64,000 bases of DNA, taken from assembly GCF_031755915.1 (NCBI RefSeq), contig NC_083390.1:23989001-24053000 (forward strand), read 5' to 3'. The notes under the pieces are model-generated. The model saw only the letters and a list, made by a program, of their open reading frames with translations. It searched no databases and had not been told where the DNA came from. The DNA is from Ziziphus jujuba. Taxonomy: Eukaryota > Streptophyta > Magnoliopsida > Rosales > Rhamnaceae. How positions within the stretch are numbered: the stretch's first letter is position 1; the number at the start of each line of letters is the position of its first letter. Made by a program: the position numbers and the translations under genes. Below are positions 50,410 through 60,869 of this stretch, one piece after another.

Positions 50410-53400
50410 CTTGCTTCAGTTGGATGTAATGGCTTAGGTTGTCCAATTTTCTTATATGGGATGTGGGATATCTTTGGTCAATCCTCACCATCACAAGATG
50501 CACACCTTCCAAGAAGTGATGGACAATGTTGAATAGAGAGATGCTGGAGTCCAGAGAGTTGTTTTATACTTTGAGGTAAAGATGTTATAGGACAATTTGA
50601 AATTGCTAAAGATCTCAATAAAATAAGTTTCCCAATCCAGCCTGGCTAAGCTTCTAAGCCAGGGCAGCTTCTGATTTCCAGACTAAGCAATCCCTGAAGG
50701 CTCTGTAACTCCTTTGGAAAAGATTTGAACTCTGGAAAGCGGCCTAAGATTGTCAAGCTTTGAAGGGCAACAAGGTGTTCGAAATGATCTGGAAAAGAAA
50801 GACTTGGACAGAACATAATGATCAAGTGCTCAAGAGAAGTGAGATTTTGCAATCCCATTGATATAGAAGTCTGATTACTGCAGCTCTCAATGGACAAAGT
50901 ACGAAGCTTACTGAACCCACTAGTCCCAATCTTTGGGAAAAACATGAGACTGTGTCAATCACCAATCTCAAAGGAATGCATAGCATTGAGGTTTTCAAGA
51001 CCTTCAGGTAAATAGAAGAGTTTTCTACACCACCGAATTGTCAATGATTCCAGGGAAGTAAGTCCTCCAAATGTAGGCAGTGAATGAAGCTCGCAACAAG
51101 ATCTAATCTCCAGAGATGTAAGAAGAGTGTTGTTTGCAGGAAATTCTCCAGTGAAAGATGACAAATCTTGGACCTTCTCAATTTCCGGAACTTTAAGAGA
51201 GGTTAGGTTCTGAAATGAATGAATGAAAGTTGCAGTACAATCCTGCAGCTCCAATTGTTGGATATCAGACATTATTTGTGGCATCAGTTTCAGCTTTGGA
51301 CATTTGCTGACAGATAGCTTTTCCAAGCTAGGGAATAAAGATTCTTCACCATCTGGACTTAACCATTCTTCTAAATTAGGGAAATCAATGATGGCTAGTT
51401 CTCTAAGTTCCTCGAATGGCCTCCTTTTCCCATAAAAATCTTTGCCAATACAGTTCACTGCATGAATTCCTTGCAAGAAGAGATTGTTAAGTAACATAAG
51501 ATTTCCAAGGGCTGGAAGATTCTTACAGTTTCTACAGTCCACCAACTTAAGATCGGTCAAATTCATATGATTTATCCAATGTGGAAAGAAGTCGCCTGGG
51601 AACTCTTGTACCTCCAATCTTTAAGGTTTTGCCTGGGTTGCAGGAAACTAAGAATTCTGTTTGCCACATCATGATCATGATCGTTATGTTGAAACAACTG
51701 TGGCCTTCCATATGAGTAGTTATCTTTCCTTTCTTGGAATCTGGTTACAGCAGTTTCCTTGTCATCGCCCCAATAAAGTTTCAATGATTCAATGTGGTTA
51801 AAGTTGAAACCTTCAAGTATGTGGAGTTCCATTTTGCTATGCACCTTGTTTAAATGTGTGATTTTCAGGTTCCCATGGAGGTGAAGCTGTCCTAGAAGCA
51901 GCAAGTCAATAATACTGCCAATAACAAAGAGTGGTAATGTTCGAAGCTGATTTCCACGCTTAGGTAGAGCAGCATTGATCATAGGAGATAAATTCTGTTG
52001 GAGACTTGCAAAGGGTTCGACCAAAGGTAACATGGTGGTCAAGGAGTCACATCCAGAGGTATTGAGGTGTCTGAGGCTTGGCATATTTGCTATGTTAGGC
52101 AATGCTACAAGATTATAGCAACCAGACACATTTAAAGTTTGCAACTAACGAAGATTTTCAATGCTACAAGGCAACTCTTTGATATGTGTATGAGAAAGAT
52201 TAAGATACCTCACTGATAACAAGTGTTCACCAATTGAACCATCCAGAACCACAAGGCCACATCTACTCAAACCCAATTCCCGCAAACATTCAAAACTTGA
52301 GAATACTTTAGAAGGAACTTCCGCAAAATCACCATTTGAAAACAAAAGGAGAGTTGGTAGATGCTTTGCTTTGTATGATGCTTCTGGGATCATTGATGAG
52401 GCCCTTGAATTGCAAACAACAGATGAGTGAAGGACTTCTGAACAGAGCTTTGGAGAAAAACCATGATTCATAATCACAGAATCTATTCCAGCGCGAGATT
52501 GTGCAAGATCATAAATGAGATCATGCATCTTGTATCCAACATGAACACCATAAACATCGCAATTCTTAACATCTTGGAAGAAAGATATAAGATAATTAAA
52601 GTAGTCATTGCCTATATCCTCCGGTGTTTCTTCTTGTGATCCAAACTGCAACAATTCTGCTGCCATCCATTGATGAATTAGTTTCTCTTTGTTGATTTCA
52701 TATCCTCTGGGAATAATTGAACAGAATGAAAAGCAACGCTTGAGGCAACATGATAAATGATGGTAACTCAACTTCAAGGCTGGTAGAATTCCATTTTCGC
52801 TTTTGTCCAAGTTCCAAAGTTCACTATCTTGGACAACCAACCACTCTCTTCTCTCTCTTTTGAGAAGCATGAGACTTTCCAATGTCTTTGCAGCTAATGG
52901 AACTCCTCCACATTTCTTGACAATCTCTCTTCCAATAGGTAAGAGATCTGGGTGTTTCTTCTCTTCCCCTATTCTAAATGCACGTTGCTTGAGCAAAGAC
53001 CAGCAAGCATCCTCAGACAAACCTTCCAATATATATGGAAAAGTGGGAGAATTCATCATGTTTGCAGCTCTTTGACTCCGGGTTGTAATTATAATTTGGG
53101 ATCCACCAACAACTCCACCAAAGAGTGGTTTGAGTTTGTCCCAATTTTCCTGATCATCTGTCCAAACATCATCTAAAACAATCAAGTATCTTTTATTGTG
53201 TAACAATCTCCACACTTCCGAGTGAAGTCCTTCCATGGTGGACTAACTAGATTCCTTTTCACTAACTGATTCTATCACTGCCATCAATATGTTTTTGGCA
53301 TCAAAATAATCAGAAACAAAAGCCCATGTTTTAATATCAAAATGGTTTTTAACCCTCTGATCATTGAATACTAATTGTGCAAGGGTTGTCTTTCCCAGCC

Positions 53401-53937
53401 CTCCCAAGCCTACTATTGAAATACATGATTCCCTTCCTACTTCAGCAGTTGTTGACAGTAACAGCTTCACCATCTTGTCTTCATCTCCCCCTCTCCCATA
53501 AACTTCAGATTCCATAACAAAAGGGCTAGTTCCCCTATTAATATGATCCATTATTTTTCTAGGCTCCATCCAACTAATTTGGACCCTTCCATCCAATTAA
53601 ATTTATACCATTCTTCCTCAATGTTATGTAACTCAAACAGCTTTCTTTTCACCATGTACATGTTTTTATATCTTTAAACCCCATCTCCAATATTGTCAAG
53701 CAAGTATTGAGCACTATAAGAAGCGTGTTTGAGCTTTGACTACCAAATTCTCGCATGTATATCAGCCACTTGTTTCTCTTCTGCAGATTCAAGAGTAGCT
53801 CGAACCTCTTCTAAGTTTTCTTTTAGCTCTTCCAAGTTGTTTGTGCTATTCAAGATATCATCAAGGTTGTCAAGGACAGGAGAAGCCATTTTGTCAAACA
53901 ACACCTGCAAAAGTGGAGGAAGAAGCAAATTCTCCAT
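50410..53937 (-). pseudogene. RGA-type CC-NB-LRR pseudogene, near full length
   Basis: Starts MENLLLPPLLQVLFDKMAS at 53937 and is readable to a C-terminus ending PYKKIGQPKPLHPT near 50415. NB-ARC motifs are good: P-loop [42 protein letters not shown] and YKMHDLIYDLA. The long open NB-LRR stretch 53236-52145 is the best preserved. Lesions: TAG near 53742 (where the paralogue has Leu in W-L-S-K-L) and TAA soon after; TAG at 53245-53243 (Gln in the paralogue); TAG at 52147-52145 at the start of the LRR; frameshifts near 51600 and 50950; and a TGA near 50488 where the paralogue has Trp in E-D-W. Most lesions are single-base and lie in one frame, so the gene probably lost function not long ago. 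Confidence 0.9.
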
Positions 53938-55271
53938 TTTCTGATACAGCAATGAGGATAATGGGATCAGAGGACTTTTGGTGGGTTATTGAGAATGAAA
54001 GAGTAGAGTAATTTGGAGTTTCTGTGTTGTTTTTCTGGTCAAAGTTTGAAAATAGTAAATTTTTGCACCTTTTAAAAGTTGGCTACTTGAGACTAATTTG
54101 AAATACTCAATGATTTTTAACCAAAGCTGCTAAAAGAAGTTGAATAATTTTAACCCAATATATGGAAGTAATGGTTAAAGAAAAGTAGCTAAGGATACCA
54201 ACTATATAATTGTTAATTAAGGAAACATTTTTCGGCTTCTTCAATGTTACTTCTTCTACACTAAAGAATTTTACATCTATCTTTCAATTTTTATTTTTTA
54301 CTTTGACAGGTTTCCTTTTGTTCTTCTTCCTCTGTACATGTTATAATTTTTTTTATTACAAATAAAGTATTAAAATTCATTATAATAACATATATATATA
54401 TATATATATATATTTTGATTTATTTTTGTTGGAGGGTAATAGATTTAGATGTGAATGCAACAACCACTGATACCGCATTACTCAAGGACTTTTTGACCTG
54501 CTCCAACTATAGACAACAAAGTTATCTCATCTAACCATATTTCTCCATATTCTTCTCATCCAAAGTCTGGAAATTCTGCGGCAATTCAGTAAGAAAATTC
54601 GAAAGTGCTACAGATAAATAGCTTCCTAATTTGACTAATTGCTTTCTTTTCACATGCTATATCGGTAATATTGGGACCAGGAGTCAAACCAGAACAAAAG
54701 CCAAAAGAAAACTAGTAAAATCCGTAGAAGGAGCCAGGAAATATGTTTGGCTAGAAAGAAACTAATATGAAAGTTTAGTCATAGCTACCAAAAAAGAGGG
54801 GAGGAAAAAAGTGGTAGATATATAGAAACCAAAAGAGAGAGAGAGAGAGAGAGAGTGAGTGAGTGACACAGAGAGGTAACAACTAGCAAATAAATAAAAT
54901 TCAATATTCTAACAGCCTCAATATTCATTGAAGAAAGCAGGAAGGAGTTGCAGCATCCAAAAATACTTTTTATTTACACATGCTGCTACCCAGATTGAAA
55001 AGTCTGTCAGGCACTAGGCCAAAGTCCATACAGATTAAAATAAAATGCCATTAACTCAATATGAGAAAGTAAAATATTGCTAACCAAAAGTAAGGTTCAA
55101 AGCCAAAAGAAATAAACAGAAACAATTTCACAATCAACAACTCTTGTATGAAAAGCCAAGCCCTTGCAAATGTCATACCAGCTGGTCTCCTTCATGAATC
55201 AGAGTGCTCTCACCGAATACACAATGCAAGAATGTCCTCACCTTTCGCTTTTAGTTAGAAAAACTACTTGC
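53938..55271. other. Spacer between the two RGA-type pseudogenes
   Basis: AT-rich promoter side of the left pseudogene, with an AT microsatellite (54390-54413) and a GA tract (about 54836-54856), then the 3' flank of the right pseudogene. No gene was recognised. Confidence 0.6.
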
Positions 55272-58200
55272 TTAAGTTGGATGCCTTGGTTTAGGTAGTC
55301 CAATATTCTTATATGGGGTGTGAGCTATCTTTTGCCAATCTTCACCGTTTTCCTGTATACACCTGTTCTGAAGTGTAGGACAATCTTGAATGGAGAGATG
55401 ATGGAGTCCGGTGGGAAGTTTTATGCATTCAGGTAAAAATGTTATAGATTGACAATCTGAAATTGCTGGAGATCTCAATGAAATAAGCTTCTTGATCCAC
55501 TCAGGCAAAGCTTCTAAGCCAGGACAGCTTCTGATTTCTAAACTGTGAAGCCTCAGTGAGGTTCTGTAACTCCTCTGGAGGAGACTTGAACCCTGGAGAG
55601 CAGCCAAAGATTGTCAAACATTGAAGGGAAACTAGGTGTTGAAAACGATCTGGAAAAGAAGAATGGACAGTTCATAATAATCAAGTGCTCAAGAGAAATA
55701 AGATTTTGCAGGCCCATTGATATAGAATTCAGATTGCGCAGCTCTCAATGGACAAAGTTCGAAGCTAACTGAATCTACAAGTACTCCAAATCATTGAGGT
55801 TTTGAAGACATTCTGGAAAATAGGATAGTCTTCCGCACCACCAAATGGTGGTTTCAGGACATTAAGGCCTCCAAATGCAGGCAGTGAACGAAGCTTAAAA
55901 CAAGATTTAATCTCCACAGATGTAAGAAGAGTGTTGTTTGCAGGAAACTCTTCTGTGAAAGATGATAAATCTTGTACTCTCTCAATTACCAGAATTTTAA
56001 AAGAGGTTAGGGGATGAAACTAAAGTTGCAGTCAATCCGTCAGCTCCAAATGTTGAATGGTGGATGTGATTTTTGGAATCACTAATAACTCAAGACATTT
56101 TCTGATGATTAATTTTTCCAAGCTAGGGAACACATTATGTCCACCTTCCAGACTTGACCATTCTTCCAAATTGGGAAAATCAATGAGGGCTAGTTCTCTG
56201 AGTGCTGGGAATGGCGGCCTCCAATTAGATTCAAATCTATCCTCATAAAATTCTTTACCAATAGTCCTTACTCCAAGCATTCCCTTGAGTATGAGACTGT
56301 TAAGCAACCTAAGATTTGCAAGGGCTGGAAGATACTTACACTATGTACAGTTGATCAACTTAACATCAATCAAATCTTTATGAGATATCCAATCAGGAAA
56401 CAAGTATCCTGGGTACTCTTCTACAACTAGTCTTTCGACATTTTGGTGGGGTTCCATGCAACAAATAATACTTAATGAGATAAAATAATTAGTACATAAT
56501 TTCCAGGCAAATTTGCTGGTTCAGATGAATGGTTTTCTTTTTCTTTATTGGAATCTAGTTATAGCAGATTCCTCTTCTGGATCATATCCGCGCCCCCCTG
56601 CCACACACCCCCGCCTCTCCCCCCCCCCCCCCCCCCCCCCCCCGCCCCGCGGGGAAAAATAATAATAATAATAATAAGGTCCCAGTAATGCAATGTCAAC
56701 CATTCTTTCCAATCCCTCATAAAAATGTTCAGGATCTTGACACACATTCTTCAGGTGTGTGATATTTAGACTCCCATGGAGGTGAAGCCATCCTAGAAGC
56801 AACAAGTTAAGAATGACACCAAAAGCACAGAGTGGTAACGTTTGAAGCTCATTTCTGGACTTAGGTAGAGCTTTCTTTATGAGATCTCTGAGCTCCCATG
56901 TGTTAGGATGTGACACTTTCTTTTGGTAAATACTTTTAAATGGTTCAATCGTAAGTAGGATGGTGGTCAATGATTCACATCCAGTGGTATGGAGATGTTT
57001 GAGGCTCGAGATATTTGCTAAGGCAATTCTTGAAGATTATAGCAACCAGATACATTTAAAGTTTGTAAGTATCAAAGTTTTTCAATGCTATGAGGTAAGT
57101 TTATGATATGTGTATAAGAGAGATCAAGATACCTCAAAAATAATCGGTGTTCACCAATTGAATCATCTAGAACCTCAAGTCCACATCCTCTCAAATCCAG
57201 TTTGCGCAAACATTCAGAACTTGAAAATTCTTCATGAGGAACCTCTTTAAAATCACCATTTGAAAACGAAAGGAGAGTTTGTAGATCCTTTGCTTTATAT
57301 TATGCTTCTGGAAGACAACAGATAAGTGAAGGACTTCTGAACAACTCCTTGGATGGAAACCATGGTTTAGCATTATGGACTCTGTTCCAGAAACAGATTG
57401 TGCAAAATCGTAAATGAGATCATGCATCTTGTATTCAATAACACCACAATCATTATCACAATGCTTCACCTCTCAGAAGAAAGACATCCATCAAAGACGA
57501 TTGAAGCAGTCATTGCCTAGGTCTTCTGGTTTTTCATTTTCTGATCTTGTGGATTGAAACAAGTCTGCTGCCAGCCATTGAAGAATTGGTTTCTCTTTGT
57601 TGATCTCATGACCTCTGGGAATTATTGAACAGAATGAGAAACAAAGTTTGGTGGCAAATGATGGTAACTTAAATTCAAGGCTGGTAGAATCCCATTCTCT
57701 CTTTTATCCAAGTTCCAAAGTTCACCACCCTGGAAAGCCAACGACTCCCTTCTGTTTCTTTTGAGGCGCATGAGACCTCCCAGTGTTTTTGCAGCCAATG
57801 GAACTATTCTTGATGATCGTTTGTCCAGTGGGCAAAAGATCCTGGTGTTCTTTCTCGTGTCATGGTTGAAATGCACATATAGATATGTAAAAGTTGAAGA
57901 ATTAAATCATGTATGCAACTCTTTCACTGCAAGTTGTAATTATAATTTTGGATTCGCCAACGACTCCAGTAAAGAGTGGTCAAAGTTTGTCCCACTTTTC
58001 CTGGTCATCTGTCCAAACTTCATCCAAAACAATCAAGTATCTTATTGCTTAACAAGCTCCCCACTTCTGAGTGAAGTCCTTCCACGGTGGACTGATGAGA
58101 TATCTTTCCTCTAACAGTTTCAATTACCACCATCAATATGTTTTTTGCATCAAACTGATCAGAAACAAACAACCATATTTTAGCATCGAAATGTTGTATC

Positions 58201-58734
58201 ACCCTTTGATCATTGAATACCAATTGTGCAAGGGTTTTGTGACACCCTTCCTTCTTCAGTAGTTGTTGAAAGTAACAGCTTCACTATATTCTCTTTATCT
58301 TCTTCTCTCCCATGAACTTCAGAATTCATAACAAAAGAGCTACTTTCCCTTCTACTATGATCCAATATCATTCTAGGCTCCCTCAAATTATATTTATAGC
58401 CCTCTTCCTTAATCTTCTGTAACTTAACCAGCATATTTTTCACTCTGTTTGCATATTGTGTATCAAGAAGTTTATCTCTAGAACACTTCTTGTCCAGCAG
58501 GGATTGGGCGCCACAAACAGCACATTTGAGCTTTGACAACCAACTTCTCAAATCCAAGTCAAACAATTGTTTATCTTTCACATTTTCAAGAATAGCTCAA
58601 GCCTCTACAAAGGTGTATTTTAGCTTTCCCAAGTTGTCAGTGCCATCCCACATATCGCCGAGCCTTTGAAGGACACGAGAAGCCAATTTGTCAAAGAGCA
58701 CCTGCAGAAATGGAGGAATAAGCAAATTCTCCAT
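55272..58734 (-). pseudogene. RGA-type CC-NB-LRR pseudogene lacking its P-loop
   Basis: Starts MENLLIPPFLQVLFDKLAS at 58734 and ends with KNIGLPKPRHPT at 55272. It is clearly the tandem partner of the pseudogene at 50410-53937 but more decayed. A TGA at 58599-58597 replaces the CGA arginine of its partner. The whole Walker A/P-loop is deleted near 58240: the sequence jumps from TTTEEGRVS to the region coding for LAQLVFNDQRV, now out of frame. The kinase-2/RNBS-B part and the GLPL part (57.6-58.0 kb) are in shifted frames. The LRR is split into short frames, and a GC-rich insertion sits at about 56583-56655. No functional NLR can come from it. Confidence 0.9.
56583..56677. repeat. GC-rich insertion with C25 run and (AAT)n, inside the pseudogene LRR
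   Basis: Relative to the paralogue near 51.73-51.78 kb, about 75-95 extra bases are present: a C/CG-rich stretch, 25 consecutive C bases (56619-56643), GCCCCGCGGGG, then AAT repeats (56657-56677). It is strikingly different from the surrounding AT-rich coding remains. Confidence 0.75.
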
Positions 58735-58913
58735 TTTTTTATTTTTTATTTTGGTTACAGCTACTTAAGGAAACAATGATATGATCATGCAGAGAACTCT
58801 TTGGTGGGAGTGAAAAGAATATATATCTATGTCTGAGTGTGTATATCTAATCATCATGGCTGGTTCTCTCATCAGGAATGTCCCATAAATTGGAATCTCT
58901 ATCAGAGCTGGTT

Positions 58914-58995
58914 GATAGAGCAAAGTAGCTCAGGGAATCAACTAGCTCACTCTTGATAGAGCAAAGTAGCTCAGGGAATCAACTAGCTCACTCTT
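58914..58995. repeat. Exact tandem duplication, 41-bp unit
   Basis: The segment starting GATAGAGCAAAGTAGCTC at 58914 repeats from 58955 with no visible difference through CTCACTCTT. It is non-coding. Confidence 0.9.
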
Positions 58996-59057
58996 AACGA
59001 AAGTTCTGAGGTTCTTCAAAGTTACTTCCACACCTTCTCTCTTCTAAGGATTTTCTT

Positions 59058-59084
59058 AATATATATATATATATATATATATAT
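59058..59084. repeat. (AT)n microsatellite
   Basis: Pure AT tract followed by T-rich DNA. Confidence 0.8.
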
Positions 59085-59555
59085 TTTTTAACTTTGTCCT
59101 CACCTCTTGGATTTTGTAAAACTATTTTCTGGTTAAGACAAAACTGGTTTCTATTTCCTTCAGTTGGAAGGGAATGATATTACTGGTATCCTCGTTTTAT
59201 TTCTTTTCCTTGATAACAACTTCGTTGTTATTATTAGTGCTGAATGAATACAGATTTTTGAAAAGCTTAGGTGGAAGCTTCGCTGTCTTAATATATGAAG
59301 CCAAAATTTGTTGAATATATGCCAAACTTTAAAACCCACAATTTTTCTAAAAATTAGCATCTTATGGTCCAATGATAACAAAATTAGATAATAACTTTCA
59401 GAAAGTAAAACTTATGGAAACAGAGTAAAATTAGATTGCTAAGAAAGATAGACCGTTCGATTCATTATCACTGTTTTCTCATTTCTACATCTTGTATGAT
59501 AAAATTCATTTGAAAATCTGAAGAGATGTCCAAGTTATCATCATAAACAGATATG

Positions 59556-60720
59556 TTACTCCTCCAAGATGGGTTGGTCATTGACTGGTACAAGTTTTTC
59601 TCCATCTTTCTCGTATACCAAACAGGCTCCACTCTGTTTCACCTCCAGGCCTGGACCTTTAACTTCAAATAGCAACTCAAAACAATTGCAACTATTGTAA
59701 AATGTTATGTGAAAATAATGATGGATAAAAAGAGGAGCCAAAGATGTTGTGCGTCAATATTGTTTAGTTCTTTGTTAAACCAAAAGTTAGGTGCATGAGA
59801 AAAATCATGTCCATTAACTTTAATATGACATCCAAGCTTATGTGAACAACAACCGAAAAAAGAATTAGAATGTATCTTCCTGGATAGATGCTCTTTGACC
59901 ACAATAACAGTGCATAGAGCAAAACCTGCAAACTTAGCTTCGTTGCAATCTGGAGGTAGGCATATAACTACACTTGAACCTGTACATCATTGAGTGAACC
60001 AGTCCAGAATTCGATTTCCAGGAATAATGATATTGAATCTTGATCTTAGATATGAAAGTCCCTGGACAAAGACAAAAAAAAAAAAACAAAAAAAACAAAA
60101 AAAAAAAGGGGGAAACAAACAAAACAAAACAAGGTATACTATACACTGAATGTATTTGTGAGGAGTGAATAGACAATTGAAGGACAATAAAAGGGACTGA
60201 CCTGGATATATCTTTTGACCAGGGCATGGAGAACTTGGTTGAAGCCTCATTTCTAACCAGTTGAAAGCAATTTATACATGAAATTGTTGGCTCGGACAAA
60301 TTGCCTAGTTTTAAAAGATAAGAGGGTGTTTCCAGGGATGTACAATCTTGAATCTTCATGTATGCTTAATGGAAGTTCTGGTCTTGACTCAAGCCTTCTA
60401 CAAGATTCCAAGTCAAGAATGGTCAGCGTGGAGAGTTGGCAGACACTTGTAGGTAAGCTAGAAAAGCTGTTTGTACTTAGGTTCAACTTTCTTAGTGATA
60501 ACAAGCAGCCTAGATAACTGGGGATTGCTCCATCAGAAAGACTGCAATTTGCTGAGATTTAATTCTCTCAAAGAAGATAAATTTGATAAAAAAAAAAGGC
60601 AACATGAAACCAGTTGGTCCTTCACTTCTAGGAATTGGTTGAAAAGGGAGGCATCCATACCATGGTGCAAGTGCTGACAATTCCCATCCACGAAAAGATA
60701 AATCATTCAATTTATGATCA
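59556..60720 (-). pseudogene. Duplicated 3' end of a TNL (last LRRs plus C-JID), fragment
   Basis: On the minus strand this begins with LSFRGWELSALAPWYG (near 60690), runs through LRRs such as LRKLNLSTNSFSSLP and LTILDLESCRRLESRPELP to a donor near 60213, and after an intron continues with the C-JID exon (GLSYLRSRFNIIIPGNRILDWF near 60060) ending PILEE at 59556. It matches the 3' part of the next TNL at 60870-62100 and has no TIR, NB-ARC or early LRR of its own. Frames are broken in the LRR (an A-rich tract near 60590) and in the C-JID. It is a partial tandem duplicate, not a gene. Confidence 0.85.
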
Positions 60721-60814
60721 TTGTTTTCATTTACCAAGACATAATGGAATGATTGGTTTACAGATTAGTAAGAAAGATAGACCATTCAATTTATGATCAT
60801 TGTTTTCATTTACT
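60694..60814. repeat. Direct repeat at the TNL partial-duplication junction
   Basis: A segment of about 40 bases (CATTCAATTTATGATCATTG within AAAGAT... to ...TTTTCATTTAC) occurs at 60694-60734 and again at about 60773-60814, with a diverged third copy near 59441. One copy lies at the end of the fragment's exon and the other in the 3' flank of the full TNL, where the duplicate was joined. Confidence 0.75.
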
Positions 60815-60869
60815 CAGATCTACAAACTCTCATTTCTACATCTTGTATGAAAAAATTCATTCAAAAATC

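Larger units (their letters stand above)
49690..58740. repeat. Tandem segmental duplication carrying two RGA-type CNLs, offset about 4.8-5.3 kb
   Basis: Gene starts lie at 53937 and 58734 (offset 4797). The 3' flanks also match: GTCTGTCAGGCACT occurs near 49697 and 54999, and CTCTTGTATGAAAA near 49884 and 55141. The changing offset shows later insertions and deletions. Confidence 0.8.
58735..59555. other. Spacer between the CNL cluster and the TNL remnants
   Basis: Contains the promoter side of the last CNL pseudogene, an exact 41-bp tandem duplication (58914-58995), an AT microsatellite (59058-59084), and from about 59435 the 3' flank of the duplicated TNL end. Confidence 0.6.

Noticed and set aside
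56541..56970. Glycine-rich open frames in the last CNL
   Set aside because: They come from the C25/G25 insertion within a pseudogene and are not a real protein.
58920..58990. A tRNA-like box (GTAGCTCAG) in two copies
   Set aside because: The rest of the cloverleaf does not fold and no B box follows; it belongs to the 41-bp tandem duplication.
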